A stretch of DNA of 53,307 nucleotides from Cymbomonas tetramitiformis (taxonomy: Eukaryota; Chlorophyta; Pyramimonadophyceae; Pyramimonadales; Pyramimonadaceae), in the NCBI GenBank assembly GCA_001247695.2, contig LGRX02010084.1:1-53307 (forward strand). Reading direction: 5' to 3'. This document shows positions 10,165 to 19,458 of this stretch, in pieces. The notes under the pieces were generated by a model. It saw only the letters and a program-made list of their open reading frames with translations. It was not told where the DNA came from and made no database searches. Each line of letters starts with the position of its first letter. Position 1 is the stretch's first letter. The position numbers and the translations under genes were made by a program.

Positions 10165-10898
10165 TCCTCGTCCTCTTCTGTGGGACTGGGTCTGTAGAAC
10201 AGCAGTTCCAACGACAGTTCGACGGCTGCGAAGTGGTGACAGTGGATATTCTCCCTAAGTGGCAAGCAACATGCACCGAGGACATTCTCCACTGGAACTA
10301 CAGGCTGTACCCCCGACACTATTTCGACGTGATCTGGGCGAGCCCACCATGTAAGGAGTACAGCAAGGCCAAGACTAGGGGAGTACCGGACCTGGAGCTG
10401 GCTGATCGGCGAGTGAAGCGTACCCGGCAGATCATCGAGTACTACGATCCAGCATACTACTTCATTGAGAACCCGGCTGGAGATGCTCTGCGAGGGCTGC
10501 ACACGCGATCTGTGATGAAGGGTTTGCCCGATCCTCACCCCGTCTCTTACTGTAGGTATGGGACACCCTACATGAAACCTACACATATCTGGACGAACGC
10601 CGTGCTACCCGTACCCCTGCTGCAGTGTACCCAAGCAACACCATGTCCCGCGAGAGCTGTGCTGGGAAAGCACGAGAACACATCGCAGCAAGGAGTTTCA
10701 GCGTCCAGAACACGAGGCATGGGGTCAGCGCAAGCAGTATACGCGATCCCCCGCACCTTGTTGCACCATCTGTTCTGTGGGCTGAAGTTGGGTAAGCGCA
10801 TGAGCGAGGAAAGCGCAGCAGCAGTCATGGACCTCATCGCCACTCTGACAGCGCAGACGGACGAGAACCCGATGCAGGAACAAGATACTGGGGTCTAA
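10101..10898 (+). CDS. Retroelement A cytosine-C5 DNA methyltransferase domain
   Basis: Would transfer a methyl group from S-adenosylmethionine to cytosine C5 in DNA. Retroelement coding sequence starts at 10165. The ATG and 21 codons before it come from the transposon end. Motif I is LVLFCGTGSVEQQF, motif IV is ASPPCKEYS with the catalytic Cys at 10350, and the motif VI position reads FIENPAG (ENP rather than the usual ENV). A phage-like YGTPYMKPTHIWTN segment follows. It is about 265 aa, shorter than cellular Dnmts and without a clear target-recognition domain, as in phage-type enzymes. Copy B (25849-26614) is about 80 percent identical in protein although synonymous sites differ widely. 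In its original context it was the C-terminal part of the pol polyprotein after the chromodomain. Confidence 0.82.
   Translation: MPFSSIMQFIVQGRPPSRATCLLVLFCGTGSVEQQFQRQFDGCEVVTVDILPKWQATCTEDILHWNYRLYPRHYFDVIWASPPCKEYSKAKTRGVPDLELADRRVKRTRQIIEYYDPAYYFIENPAGDALRGLHTRSVMKGLPDPHPVSYCRYGTPYMKPTHIWTNAVLPVPLLQCTQATPCPARAVLGKHENTSQQGVSASRTRGMGSAQAVYAIPRTLLHHLFCGLKLGKRMSEESAAAVMDLIATLTAQTDENPMQEQDTGV
10165..10168. repeat. Target site duplication TCCT, right copy
   Basis: Partner of 614-617. See the transposon entry. Confidence 0.85.
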
Positions 10899-11241
10899 AA
10901 CCCTCAGGGCGCAAAGCAGCGCAAGACCCGCAGAGCGAGAGGAGTACCAGGGCGACAGAACCGTTTAAGCGTTGGCAGCGTAATTCGGGGACGGAGCCTT
11001 CGGGAAACCTCCAGCGCGGAAGGGGACTCAGACCCAAGGACTGAGGGGCACGGGACCCAAGAACCCGAGGCTTAGAAGCCAGGGGGACTCAGACCCGAGG
11101 ACTGAGGGGCACGGGACCCGAGAACCCGAGGCTTAGAAGCCAGCATCACTGTGCATGTTTGTTGATCCCCAGACAATGTAAATACAGGCGAACACTAGAC
11201 GCTAGCGAGGACGTAAGCGCGCGCCTTAAAGGGGGGGAGAG
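10899..11241 (+). other. Element A 3' region with GGGACC-rich direct repeats and polypurine tract
   Basis: Non-coding. About 60-bp units (GGGACTCAGACCC ... GGCTTAGAAGCCAG) occur twice at 11020-11145. AAAGGGGGGGAGAG (11228-11241) abuts the LTR and is the expected plus-strand primer. Confidence 0.7.
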
Positions 11242-11903
11242 TTGTACTAGGGTGTATCGCGAGTCAGACGAGAGACAGTCGTGTCTGAATGACGAGTGAC
11301 AGCACCAGTGACAGTCACCAGTATGACCGCGAGGTATGACAAGGGTGACTGACAGCTTGTGACTTTTTGAACATCTGCAACCACAGCAGATCAGGTTGAG
11401 AGAATTGGTGGGAAACCATTCCAGAAATGGGGGGGGAATCATTTTATATTCAAACAGCCACACAGATCTGGAGGGAAACCAGGAGAGTCCCAGATCTTGC
11501 CACATCATCAGATCTATGACTATTCAGTAATTCAGAGCAGAGATCACTGTATGACTGGCAGCTACAGCCCAAGGGCCAAATGACAAGACCTGTCAGAGGA
11601 TATGTGAACATGAAGTGACTGAGCATGTGACTGTCGAATTCGGATGAGATCTGAGGGAATTCGAGTCGACATGTTACTACTTAAAGAGCTGAACAAGCTC
11701 TCATGTCAGTTTTTGAATTAGTTACACATTGGCACTGACCTCTGGTGTCTTGTAACTTCAAACAGTGAAAGTTCATCTAAGTATAAAGAAATATCCGACA
11801 GTATACAAAGTATTCCGATATCAACCTATGGTCCCTGTACCATATTCCCTGTAAGTGTTACTTGCACCCTTGTGAGACTGGTTCAGTCCTCACAACCGAA
11901 CAA
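11242..11903 (+). repeat. LTR shared by elements A (3') and B (5'), 662 bp
   Basis: Nearly identical to 26954-27615 (I count about five differences). Ends read TTGTACTAGG ... CCGAACAA, with TG and CA one base in. The left side has a polypurine tract as for a 3' LTR, and the right side has a primer-binding site as for a 5' LTR, so one LTR serves two internal regions. TATAAAG at 11782 is a candidate TATA box. Confidence 0.88.
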
Positions 11904-11904
11904 C

Positions 11905-11918
11905 TGGTATCAGCGTGG
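11905..11918 (+). other. Primer-binding site of element B
   Basis: TGGTATCAGCGTGG starts one or two bases after the LTR. The first nine bases equal the complement of an initiator-Met tRNA 3' end, the common primer of Ty3/gypsy and Copia elements. The following bases differ from the usual AGC. Confidence 0.65.
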
Positions 11919-12720
11919 TCGTGGTTCACGACTTCCGTTAGTATCTGCGTTCCACAACGCGTTGTACAAACACAATTTTAGCCTGAATCTTCCGCCTTTG
12001 GGCGAAGGTGTCGTGCCTCAACCAAAGCACGACCTGTTCCTCTGAGAACACACTATATCTGCATATCGTACCGACCTGTGCCGTATAATTACGACTGTGC
12101 AGTTTGCCGCTGGGCCAACTTTCCTTCTCTGAGCGACCTTTCCGCAGGATTCTTCGCGCGGTTGGAATTTTGCCCTGAAACGAAATCGTGCCTCAACCAA
12201 AGCACGACTTGTTCTCATAAGAACACTACGTATCTGTTAATTATCTCGACTTGTTCCCGCATAATGATGGCGACTGCACGCCTTCAGAAATTGTCTCGTG
12301 CCAGCGTGTGAATTTCTCCAGCGACCTTTCCGCAGGCCGGTGGAACTTCAGTTTAAATCGGCGAATTCTCGCTGGGCAAGTCTTGACAATTCTTGACGCG
12401 ACAGACACCGTACGGCAGTACTTGAACTACGAGCTCAGCACCGTATTTTGGTGCCCTTCCCCTCGTGCGGTGATCTTCCTGCGCAATTTGCCCCCTAGTG
12501 GCGAAATCGTGCGGAAATTAACGACTACCGACGCCTCCTCCTTGCTGCCGTTTCCGTGCGCAAGGCTGAGAGCGTGATCGACAGCAGCTGCGTTTTGTTA
12601 CGGAAGAAATCTTCTTTTCTGGACAACCTTTCCGCAGGATTTATTTTTGCCGGCGGTTTGTACCGGTAATTAAACATATTTTAGCCGAAATTATCGCCAA
12701 AACGCGTCTGCCGTACCGTA
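11919..12720 (+). other. Element B untranslated leader with degenerate repeats
   Basis: No convincing ORF. CGTGCCTCAACCAAAGCACGA occurs near 12012 and 12188, and CGACCTTTCCGCAGG near 12136 and 12321 with a variant near 12623, which suggests about 180-bp degenerate units. CGTGC...GCACG is a short hairpin, so packaging or translation-control structures are possible. Confidence 0.5.
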
Positions 12721-14958
12721 ATGATGATGAATGACTACGGAGCACAACAGCCCGTCACTGGTGCGAGCGTATCTCCGCGACCAGTGACGTCTTTCGGGCC
12801 AGCAGTGTCGGAATTGGGCGCCCACTTTGGGGTCCCGCCGTCTGCCGTACAACACACAGCTGGTTTTCCGCCGTTTCCGTACGACTACAGCGGACAATTT
12901 GCTGCGTACCCTCCGGGTGCTGCTTTCGACGCCGGGTTAATGATGACACCGCAGCAGCAATTTGTGGGCCAGCCGCAATTGCACCCGCAGACGCCGCAAC
13001 AGCAGATTTTTCCACAACAGCAATTTGTGAGCCAGTCGCAATTGCAGCCGCAAACGTCGCAGCAGCTGGAGTTTCAGCAATTCGTGCACCAGCAGCAACT
13101 GGAACTGCAACGACAACTGCTTTGGCAGCAGCAGCAACCGCACCAACACCAACTGCAGCCGAGATCGCTATGGCAAACGCAGGTGCCGGTTGCTTCCGTG
13201 GCAGTGAGACCCGTGTCACCGGTTCCCTTCGGTGCCTTCACACCTGAACCGGTGCTGCCTTCCTCTACACCTGCTTTCCTTGCTGCTTCTGGACAGGCAC
13301 CTTTGCACCCGGGCCCTGTCAACCCTGCAGGATCTACCAGCCCTGAGGGGGGGGGAGGAGAACCAACGCCAGTAGGACCCTTGCCGCTGGCTTCACAGCT
13401 CAGCGCTGGTTCCTGCACAGTATGTCCTGCAGTGTTCTTTACTGACGTTACGCAGGGCGGTGCTCCTGACCCAGCGATTTTGTCTGCGTTATCGACTTCG
13501 GGACCTGCGCCTGCCACTTCTTGCCCAAAGATGGGGGATTGGGTCCCCATGGCAACAGGGGCCGCCGGAGGCCCTGGCCAAATTTCTGCGACGTCAGTAA
13601 CAGAGGCCAGCGATGCGGTGTCTTGCCCGACGATGGGGGATCGGGTCCCCATGGCAACAGGGGCCGCCGGAGGCCCTGGCCAATTTTCTGCGACGTCAGC
13701 AACAGAGGCCAGCGCAGCGGTGTCTTGCCCGACGATGGGGGATCGGGTCCCCATGGCAACAGGGGCCGCCGGAGGCCCTGGCCAATTTTCTGCGACGTCA
13801 GTGACAGGGGCCAGCGCAGCGGTGTCTTGCCCGACGATGGGGGATCGGGTCCCCATGGCAACAAGGGCCGCCGGAGGCCCTGGCCAATTTTCTGCGACGT
13901 CAGTGACAGGGGCCAGCGCAGCAGTGTCTTGCCCGACGATGGGGGATCGGGTCCCCATGGCAACAGGGGCCGCCGGAGGCCCTGGCCAAAATTCTGCGAC
14001 ACCAGCGACAGGGGCCAGCGTAGCGGTAGCAACGCCAGGGGGGGTCCAGCAGCAGCCAGCGGCAGCAGCAGCCAGCGAGGGACGCGCAGAACGAACCAGG
14101 AGGTTATCGGAGCGCACAGAGCTGCTGATTCAGCGCAGTAGAGCCATCGCAGGTGCTGCCTCAGCCGCCCGAGCAGGCGCTGCCCCAACGGCCCACGCAG
14201 GCGCTGCCCCAGCAGTCCACGCAGGCGCTGTCCCAGCGGCTCACGCAAGCGTCGCCCCAGCCGCTCACGCAGGCGCTGCCCCAGCAGTCCACGCAGGCGC
14301 TACCCCGACTGCGCACGCAGGCGCGGTCCCAGCAACCCACGCAGGCGCTGCCCCAGCAGCCCACGCAGGCGCTACCCCGACTGCGCACGCGGGCGCGGTC
14401 CCAGCGGCCCACGCAGGCGCTGCCCCAGCGGCTCACGCAAGCGTCGCCCCAGCCGCTCACGCAGGCGCTGCCCCAGCAACCCACGCAGGCGCTGCCCCGA
14501 CTGCGCACGCAGGTGCGGTTCCAGCGGCCCACGCAGGCGCTGCCCCAGCGGCTCACGCGAGCGTCGCCCCAGCCGCTCACGCAGGCGCTGCCCCAGCAAC
14601 CTTGGCAAGCGCTGCTCCGGTAGTCCATGTGGGTGTCGTTCCAGCGGTTCACACGAGCGCTGCTCAGCTCAGTTACGTGGATGTGTTTCCCCAGCTGCCA
14701 GCACCCGGTAACCCTCCAGCACCGATGCCAGCGTCAGGTGACCTAGTCAGTCCAGGCTTAGTTAGTGACTGCGTTGGAGGCTCATGGATCGCAACTGCAA
14801 GCAGGAGTGCGTTCGGTCAGACAGCTGAGAGAGACACATGGGTTACAGCCTGCGGACTTGCCAGTTCACAAACCGGACCCAGTTGCACCCGTCAGTGGCT
14901 CAACCTCAGCACCTGCAGCCAGTACGTCATCCCGATCTTTTACCAGACCCCAGCATAA
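12721..14958 (+). CDS. Element B ORF1: Gln-rich and repeat-rich protein (Gag N-terminal part or accessory)
   Basis: 745 aa from an ATG triplet (MMMNDYG) about 815 bp after the PBS. Residues 1-160 are Gln/Pro/Phe-rich and low complexity. The middle carries five 34-aa repeats (CPTMGDRVPMATGAAGGPGQ type) and then about nineteen 8-aa repeats (AGAAPAAH type). No enzymatic domain is visible. Its position before the CCHC-containing ORF suggests an N-terminal part of Gag. The two overlap by 194 nt in different frames (14765-14958), so they may be joined by frameshifting, splicing, or a sequence indel. Nothing here reveals a specific function. Confidence 0.6.
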   Translation: MMMNDYGAQQPVTGASVSPRPVTSFGPAVSELGAHFGVPPSAVQHTAGFPPFPYDYSGQFAAYPPGAAFDAGLMMTPQQQFVGQPQLHPQTPQQQIFPQQQFVSQSQLQPQTSQQLEFQQFVHQQQLELQRQLLWQQQQPHQHQLQPRSLWQTQVPVASVAVRPVSPVPFGAFTPEPVLPSSTPAFLAASGQAPLHPGPVNPAGSTSPEGGGGEPTPVGPLPLASQLSAGSCTVCPAVFFTDVTQGGAPDPAILSALSTSGPAPATSCPKMGDWVPMATGAAGGPGQISATSVTEASDAVSCPTMGDRVPMATGAAGGPGQFSATSATEASAAVSCPTMGDRVPMATGAAGGPGQFSATSVTGASAAVSCPTMGDRVPMATRAAGGPGQFSATSVTGASAAVSCPTMGDRVPMATGAAGGPGQNSATPATGASVAVATPGGVQQQPAAAAASEGRAERTRRLSERTELLIQRSRAIAGAASAARAGAAPTAHAGAAPAVHAGAVPAAHASVAPAAHAGAAPAVHAGATPTAHAGAVPATHAGAAPAAHAGATPTAHAGAVPAAHAGAAPAAHASVAPAAHAGAAPATHAGAAPTAHAGAVPAAHAGAAPAAHASVAPAAHAGAAPATLASAAPVVHVGVVPAVHTSAAQLSYVDVFPQLPAPGNPPAPMPASGDLVSPGLVSDCVGGSWIATASRSAFGQTAERDTWVTACGLASSQTGPSCTRQWLNLSTCSQYVIPIFYQTPA
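13510..14010 (+). repeat. 102-bp tandem coding repeats, five copies
   Basis: TCTTGCCCGACGATGGGGGA-type segments recur every 102 bp, encoding 34-aa units within ORF1. Near-identity suggests recent expansion or homogenisation. Confidence 0.85.
14155..14615 (+). repeat. 24-bp tandem coding repeats, about nineteen copies
   Basis: Unit GCAGGCGCTGCCCCAGCAGC plus four bases. Because the unit is a multiple of three, several frames stay open through it (Ala/His/Gly in one, Gln/Pro/Leu in another), so its frame alone does not prove which protein is made. Confidence 0.8.
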
Positions 14959-17863
14959 AGGCCCAGGAAGGTTGTCTGAGCAAGATGTTCTCGGTAGAGT
15001 TCATAGAAGGAAAGGGCCAGATCAGAAGGTGAGGATACTGAAGTGGACTGAGGACGACAATTCCCTCTGGAGCGACCATAGTGGGGAGAGCGCTGGATCT
15101 CAGCGGAGCACTCCAGTTCGGCTGCAGTTGATAGCAGCTACCAGGAAGGAGAGAGAGACACTCGTACGTTGGTTTAATAATGAACCACGTACCCAGCCTG
15201 GCCGTTTGCAGTTGTACGCAGCCACTGTGACAAATCTACAGGACCTGAAGGACCAAGTGAGCTCGAGGGAGTACGCTCGCATGTTGAGACATGGGGCTCT
15301 CAGACACGAAGGAGGAATTCCCATTAAGTTCTTTGCGGGAATTAACTTCGGACGAGCACGACCTCTGAACCGACGAGATGAGCACCCAGCTCAGAGCAAC
15401 AGGTTTGCTGTGCTCCCTGAGGTTCCGTCAGATCAGTCAGCATCATTGGTGGCAGCACCCAGCAACAGCCAGCCGGCCCAGCGGGGGTCCCCTGAGGATG
15501 ATCCCAGCAGCAGCAGCGGTAGCGAATCGTCGCTCAGTGAGAAATCGGTATCGCCAGAGCGAGAGCGCAGATACCGCAGCAGCAGCAGTGACGACAGTGG
15601 AGAGCGGAGCAGAGGGCGGCGAAGATTCAAGAAGAAGAAGAAGAAGTCCAAGAAGCCCAAGAAGCGAAGCAAGTTCACTGCTGAGGAGAAGGGAAAGGCT
15701 AGGGCTGCCGTAGCGGCTGAGGAGAACCACTCCCTGACGCCAGAGATGGCGGTGAAACCCCTGCTGAAGGACAAGGCTCTTAGAGACCAGGCCTTCGAGT
15801 GTCTGCCTGCGGAGAGACAGCGGGCTATAGCCAGTGCGAAGGCCGCAGGGGAAGACGTGCACTGGGAGCAAGAGGGGTGGGAAGCTATGATGGCTGCCCA
15901 GAGGACAGTGCTGCAAGAGAGGAGTACCCCTCACCCGTTGCCAGTGCGTTCCCCCACACCGAAGGACACAGACTTGGTGTGGTACGAACACACCAAAGCC
16001 CTACACCCAACGCTGAGTGAGGATGAGGCATGGCAATTGGCGGTGCATAACCACACTGGAGCCAGCACAGCGCAGACCTCGGGGACAGGAGGAGGAGTGT
16101 CGAGTTCAGTATCCTCAGCGCAACCTTCGGGCTCGGAGACAGCAGCCTTGGAGGAGTGGAGATACTCTTCAGTGCCTATCACTGTGGAACAAGGTATCCG
16201 GGACCACGTGAGGGTGCACAACTCGGGGGTAGAAGAAGCTACCGCCATTGCAGCAAAGTATTCCAACTTAGCTGTGAGTTATGGGCACGCAAAGAACCAT
16301 AGAGTTCGTGAGACCCTGCCCGGTCCAATGATGCAGCTCATCAGCGACACAGGTCACCCGGTACCCGAAGGCGCAGGGTGTGTCCGGTGTGGTCGCTTAC
16401 TGCGATCGCCCGAGGGCCAGATCCGGGTCACTCCCGGATTGATCTGGGATGTGATGTTGGGTTCCAACCGGACCTGTGTGCAGGTGCCTCTTTGTCAGGA
16501 GTGCACTAAACCCCCCTGGACAGGAGCCTTAGCTCAGCTGCCCATCATTCCCACGCCCGATGTGACAACGCCACAGTCTCAGCCGCGGAGTACTAGTGAT
16601 CAGCAGCCCCCGCCAGATCCAGACCCTTCGCCCCACCGAAACGCACCTGAGCAGGAACGTGGACCTCCGCCTCGCAGAGACGCGTCCGAGCAGGAACGTG
16701 AACCTCCACCGCGGTCAGAGACCGATCCAGCGCGGTTGGAGCAGACACAGCTGAAGAAGCTGGAGGCAGAGGACAGACTCCTGAGTACCTTACGGAAGCT
16801 AAGGGAGCGCATCACTACGTACACGTGTCCTCTAGATCAGGCAGCGGGAGAGAAGACATCTGGTCATTTGCTGCAACCGTTAAAACTTCTGATGAGGGAG
16901 CTGCAAGATTACTTCAAGGAGCCGCAGGTGAAGAGAGCGCTGGCCACGAAGAAGATGAACGAGGACGCCGATGGAAGTGAAGCCACGGTCACCACCGTCC
17001 CTGAAGAACTGCGTCTGATCATCAGGGATAGGGTGGAAGGATCGGTCCAAGGGCTGCTAAACCAGAAGGTTCTAACCAATCAGATGAATACGCTGGACGA
17101 TCTGATCGGCACCCTCGCTCGATCTTGCATCAGCGACGCTCACCTTAGCATTCTACCCAGCATGTTGTCACGGTCTCGGCAGGCCTCGGGCAAGAACGCA
17201 GGAAGGAATGCGCGGACCTTCCACCACGCTCTAATGGAAGCGTTTGAGCTGATGGAATCCCTGCATAAGCACGGAGTCACCGGTCCAGTCAGCAGAGCCT
17301 CGTTACCCGGCATCTTCCTCAGTGGACTGACACCAGAGTTGCACGCGAGGGTTCATAAGGAGCTGTTGGGCAAGGTGGACTTTCATCAGTCAACTGGACC
17401 AGCTGGGTGGGAGGCGGAACTACTGCGCAAATACGTGGAGCAGGCTACATTGGAGGAGCGACGGGATCCGGTGGGACTGAAGGCAGCCAGGGACCAGTCT
17501 CCCTTTCCAGTGGCTGCGCTGGTTGAGTGCCTCGATGAACACGTGGAGCAGTGCTATGCGCTACCGACAGCGCCGGCAGAAGTGGAGGGCAGGCAGCTGC
17601 CTGGATCGTCTACGTACACTGGTTGCAGGAAATGCAAATCTAAGGAGCACTTGGCGAGGGACTGCCCGCAGCAGCACGACCAGCAGAAGAAAGCTGCATG
17701 GGTAAAGTGCATCTGGGATGAGGCGTTCGAGACCCTGGAGAACTCTGGCGCAAGCCCGGAACTTATGGAGGAGACGTTCGCAGTCATCGCGCAGGAGAGG
17801 GGTTCAGATTTTGGCGAGGGAGAGGCCGCGGGGGCCAGTTCCTCTCCCGGTCGCAAGGCATAG
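14765..17863 (+). CDS. Element B Gag with CCHC zinc knuckle
   Basis: About 1030 aa of open frame. A Ser/Arg/Lys-rich basic stretch (KKKKKKSKKPKKRSKF, near 15633) precedes a helical Gag-like region around residues 740-930 with the pattern of retrotransposon Gag (GIFLSGLTPELHARVHKELL). A canonical C-x2-C-x4-H-x4-C knuckle, CRKCKSKEHLARDC, lies at residues 954-967. The knuckle binds RNA during particle assembly. The first ATG (14765) is inside ORF1, so translation may enter by frameshift from ORF1. The protease frame is open well upstream of 17944 and lies -1 relative to this one, as in many gag-pro junctions. Confidence 0.75.
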   Translation: MTALEAHGSQLQAGVRSVRQLRETHGLQPADLPVHKPDPVAPVSGSTSAPAASTSSRSFTRPQHKGPGRLSEQDVLGRVHRRKGPDQKVRILKWTEDDNSLWSDHSGESAGSQRSTPVRLQLIAATRKERETLVRWFNNEPRTQPGRLQLYAATVTNLQDLKDQVSSREYARMLRHGALRHEGGIPIKFFAGINFGRARPLNRRDEHPAQSNRFAVLPEVPSDQSASLVAAPSNSQPAQRGSPEDDPSSSSGSESSLSEKSVSPERERRYRSSSSDDSGERSRGRRRFKKKKKKSKKPKKRSKFTAEEKGKARAAVAAEENHSLTPEMAVKPLLKDKALRDQAFECLPAERQRAIASAKAAGEDVHWEQEGWEAMMAAQRTVLQERSTPHPLPVRSPTPKDTDLVWYEHTKALHPTLSEDEAWQLAVHNHTGASTAQTSGTGGGVSSSVSSAQPSGSETAALEEWRYSSVPITVEQGIRDHVRVHNSGVEEATAIAAKYSNLAVSYGHAKNHRVRETLPGPMMQLISDTGHPVPEGAGCVRCGRLLRSPEGQIRVTPGLIWDVMLGSNRTCVQVPLCQECTKPPWTGALAQLPIIPTPDVTTPQSQPRSTSDQQPPPDPDPSPHRNAPEQERGPPPRRDASEQEREPPPRSETDPARLEQTQLKKLEAEDRLLSTLRKLRERITTYTCPLDQAAGEKTSGHLLQPLKLLMRELQDYFKEPQVKRALATKKMNEDADGSEATVTTVPEELRLIIRDRVEGSVQGLLNQKVLTNQMNTLDDLIGTLARSCISDAHLSILPSMLSRSRQASGKNAGRNARTFHHALMEAFELMESLHKHGVTGPVSRASLPGIFLSGLTPELHARVHKELLGKVDFHQSTGPAGWEAELLRKYVEQATLEERRDPVGLKAARDQSPFPVAALVECLDEHVEQCYALPTAPAEVEGRQLPGSSTYTGCRKCKSKEHLARDCPQQHDQQKKAAWVKCIWDEAFETLENSGASPELMEETFAVIAQERGSDFGEGEAAGASSSPGRKA

Positions 17864-17943
17864 GTCCCGGAGCCAGCAGGGGGAGTACTCCGCCCCTTGC
17901 TGAGGCCGACAGGAGCGGGACCAGGCCTCTGGAGGAGAGGTCT

Positions 17944-19458
17944 GTGAGGGGGCGACACAGCCAGCCCTACCGGTGGAACACCCATTTCAGAGAAGACCAC
18001 CGGATGAGGCATGGCCCGGGACCAGCCCAAAAGGCAACCGAGAAGCTGAGGCGAGCTGTGAGGTGGTTGAAGCGGACTCACCCGGTTACTGTGGTGGCTC
18101 CAAGCGAGATGGAGCCAGAGGTGGCACCAGCGCAGGCATCCACACCAACAGAGGTACAAATCAGGTTCCCTTTGTTCGGGCAAGGAAGTCAGGGACACCC
18201 GTGCACAAAAGGTGTGTACCAGCGCGCCTTGCAGCCATTAGGTGCCAGAAGGGTGAGGTTCAGGGAGGAGGCAGCGCCCCGGCAGCTCTTTGGACGTGCG
18301 CTGCGACGACGACTGGACCGTGCCAAGCCGCCGCCGCTGTCGCGAGCACAACAGCGAGTGCAACGTGACAAACCAGCAGCGTGGGAGGCAGCCAGGACAC
18401 TGACGAGCAGGCGGCGGGAAGCAGAGGTGCATCAGCACAGAGTCAGGAGTGCCATGGTACAGGTGAAGGGCCGCATAGAGCACCTGAGGAAGATGATGAA
18501 GGTGAGCAGGGAAACGGCGACCGCCAGACCAGCACCCTGGCCAGATGATCCAGCGCCGGAAGACTCCATCACCAGGTCTGCCCGCTGGACTGCCCTGATA
18601 GCGGAGGCAGGCACTTACCACCTACCCGACGACAACTCTGACGAAGAACTGAACCCGCGGGAAGTGGAGCCAGGTTTGCACAAACTGGCCAGCATCAGGC
18701 CGGACATAGGCGTGGACGCGGGAGCGGGGCGTTGGGGAGAGTGGCTGGACGAACATGTGCTAGCTGCCATGGATGCGTCCGGGCCCACTCTCATGATCTT
18801 TTGGGCGTGGATTGGCAAGGTGAGAGTGAAGGTCCTCATCGATACCGGGGCCTCCTCCAGCTTCACATCCCTAGAGACTGTGAAGAAGCTCAAGCTTCAA
18901 CCATCAGTCCATGAGAAACCAATGCGGGTGCAGGTTGCAGATGGCACAGTCTACGACGCCAACTCTTGCATTCGACCCAAGCTCACGGCGGAGACGCGGA
19001 AGGGAAGTTATGCCAAGCAGGTAACTCTGCGAGTGATGCCCTTATCCTTGGGAGTGGACGTGGTGCTGGGGGGTGACTGGTTACGAGCTCAGCGGCGGAT
19101 CACCTTTGACTACGCACAGTATGGGAGTGTGCGGTTTGGCCATGGGTCACAGAAGGTAGTCATTGCGGGATGCAATCCAGGATCGTCATCTACAGGGTCT
19201 GGGCAGGCCATGGGACTGGTAGAGGCACAGCTTATCAGTACTAAGCAAGCCAGGAAGGACCTGCGAGCCTTGAAGAATAGCGGCGAGGAGGCGTACCTGA
19301 TGTATCTGGCTCCAGATGGCACATTTAAAATGGAGGCCACCGACGACCCCAACTCTCCCTTAGAGGCCTCTGCAGCCCTATCAGAGTCATCTTCATCCTC
19401 ATCATCGGAAGCAGAGGGTGACAACGCTAGGCAAAGGGGGGGGGGAAGTTACCTCTGA
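17944..19458 (+). CDS. Element B aspartic protease domain
   Basis: Retroviral-type aspartyl protease that would cut the polyprotein. The active-site triad appears in LIDTGASSSF (Asp codon at 18841), and the flap/C-terminal motif in VVLGGDWLRAQ near 19060. The 5' half is Arg/Gln-rich and may be the end of Gag. It lacks an ATG at the start and is likely made by frameshift from Gag. It ends in an overlap of 41 nt with the RT frame. The overlap contains a run of ten G at 19436-19445, where a +1 shift or an indel joins the frames. Confidence 0.78.
   Translation: MRGRHSQPYRWNTHFREDHRMRHGPGPAQKATEKLRRAVRWLKRTHPVTVVAPSEMEPEVAPAQASTPTEVQIRFPLFGQGSQGHPCTKGVYQRALQPLGARRVRFREEAAPRQLFGRALRRRLDRAKPPPLSRAQQRVQRDKPAAWEAARTLTSRRREAEVHQHRVRSAMVQVKGRIEHLRKMMKVSRETATARPAPWPDDPAPEDSITRSARWTALIAEAGTYHLPDDNSDEELNPREVEPGLHKLASIRPDIGVDAGAGRWGEWLDEHVLAAMDASGPTLMIFWAWIGKVRVKVLIDTGASSSFTSLETVKKLKLQPSVHEKPMRVQVADGTVYDANSCIRPKLTAETRKGSYAKQVTLRVMPLSLGVDVVLGGDWLRAQRRITFDYAQYGSVRFGHGSQKVVIAGCNPGSSSTGSGQAMGLVEAQLISTKQARKDLRALKNSGEEAYLMYLAPDGTFKMEATDDPNSPLEASAALSESSSSSSSEAEGDNARQRGGGSYL

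Noticed and set aside
13448..14652. Minus-strand ORFs opposite ORF1
   Set aside because: Antisense of the 102-bp and 24-bp arrays, with no start context or domain.
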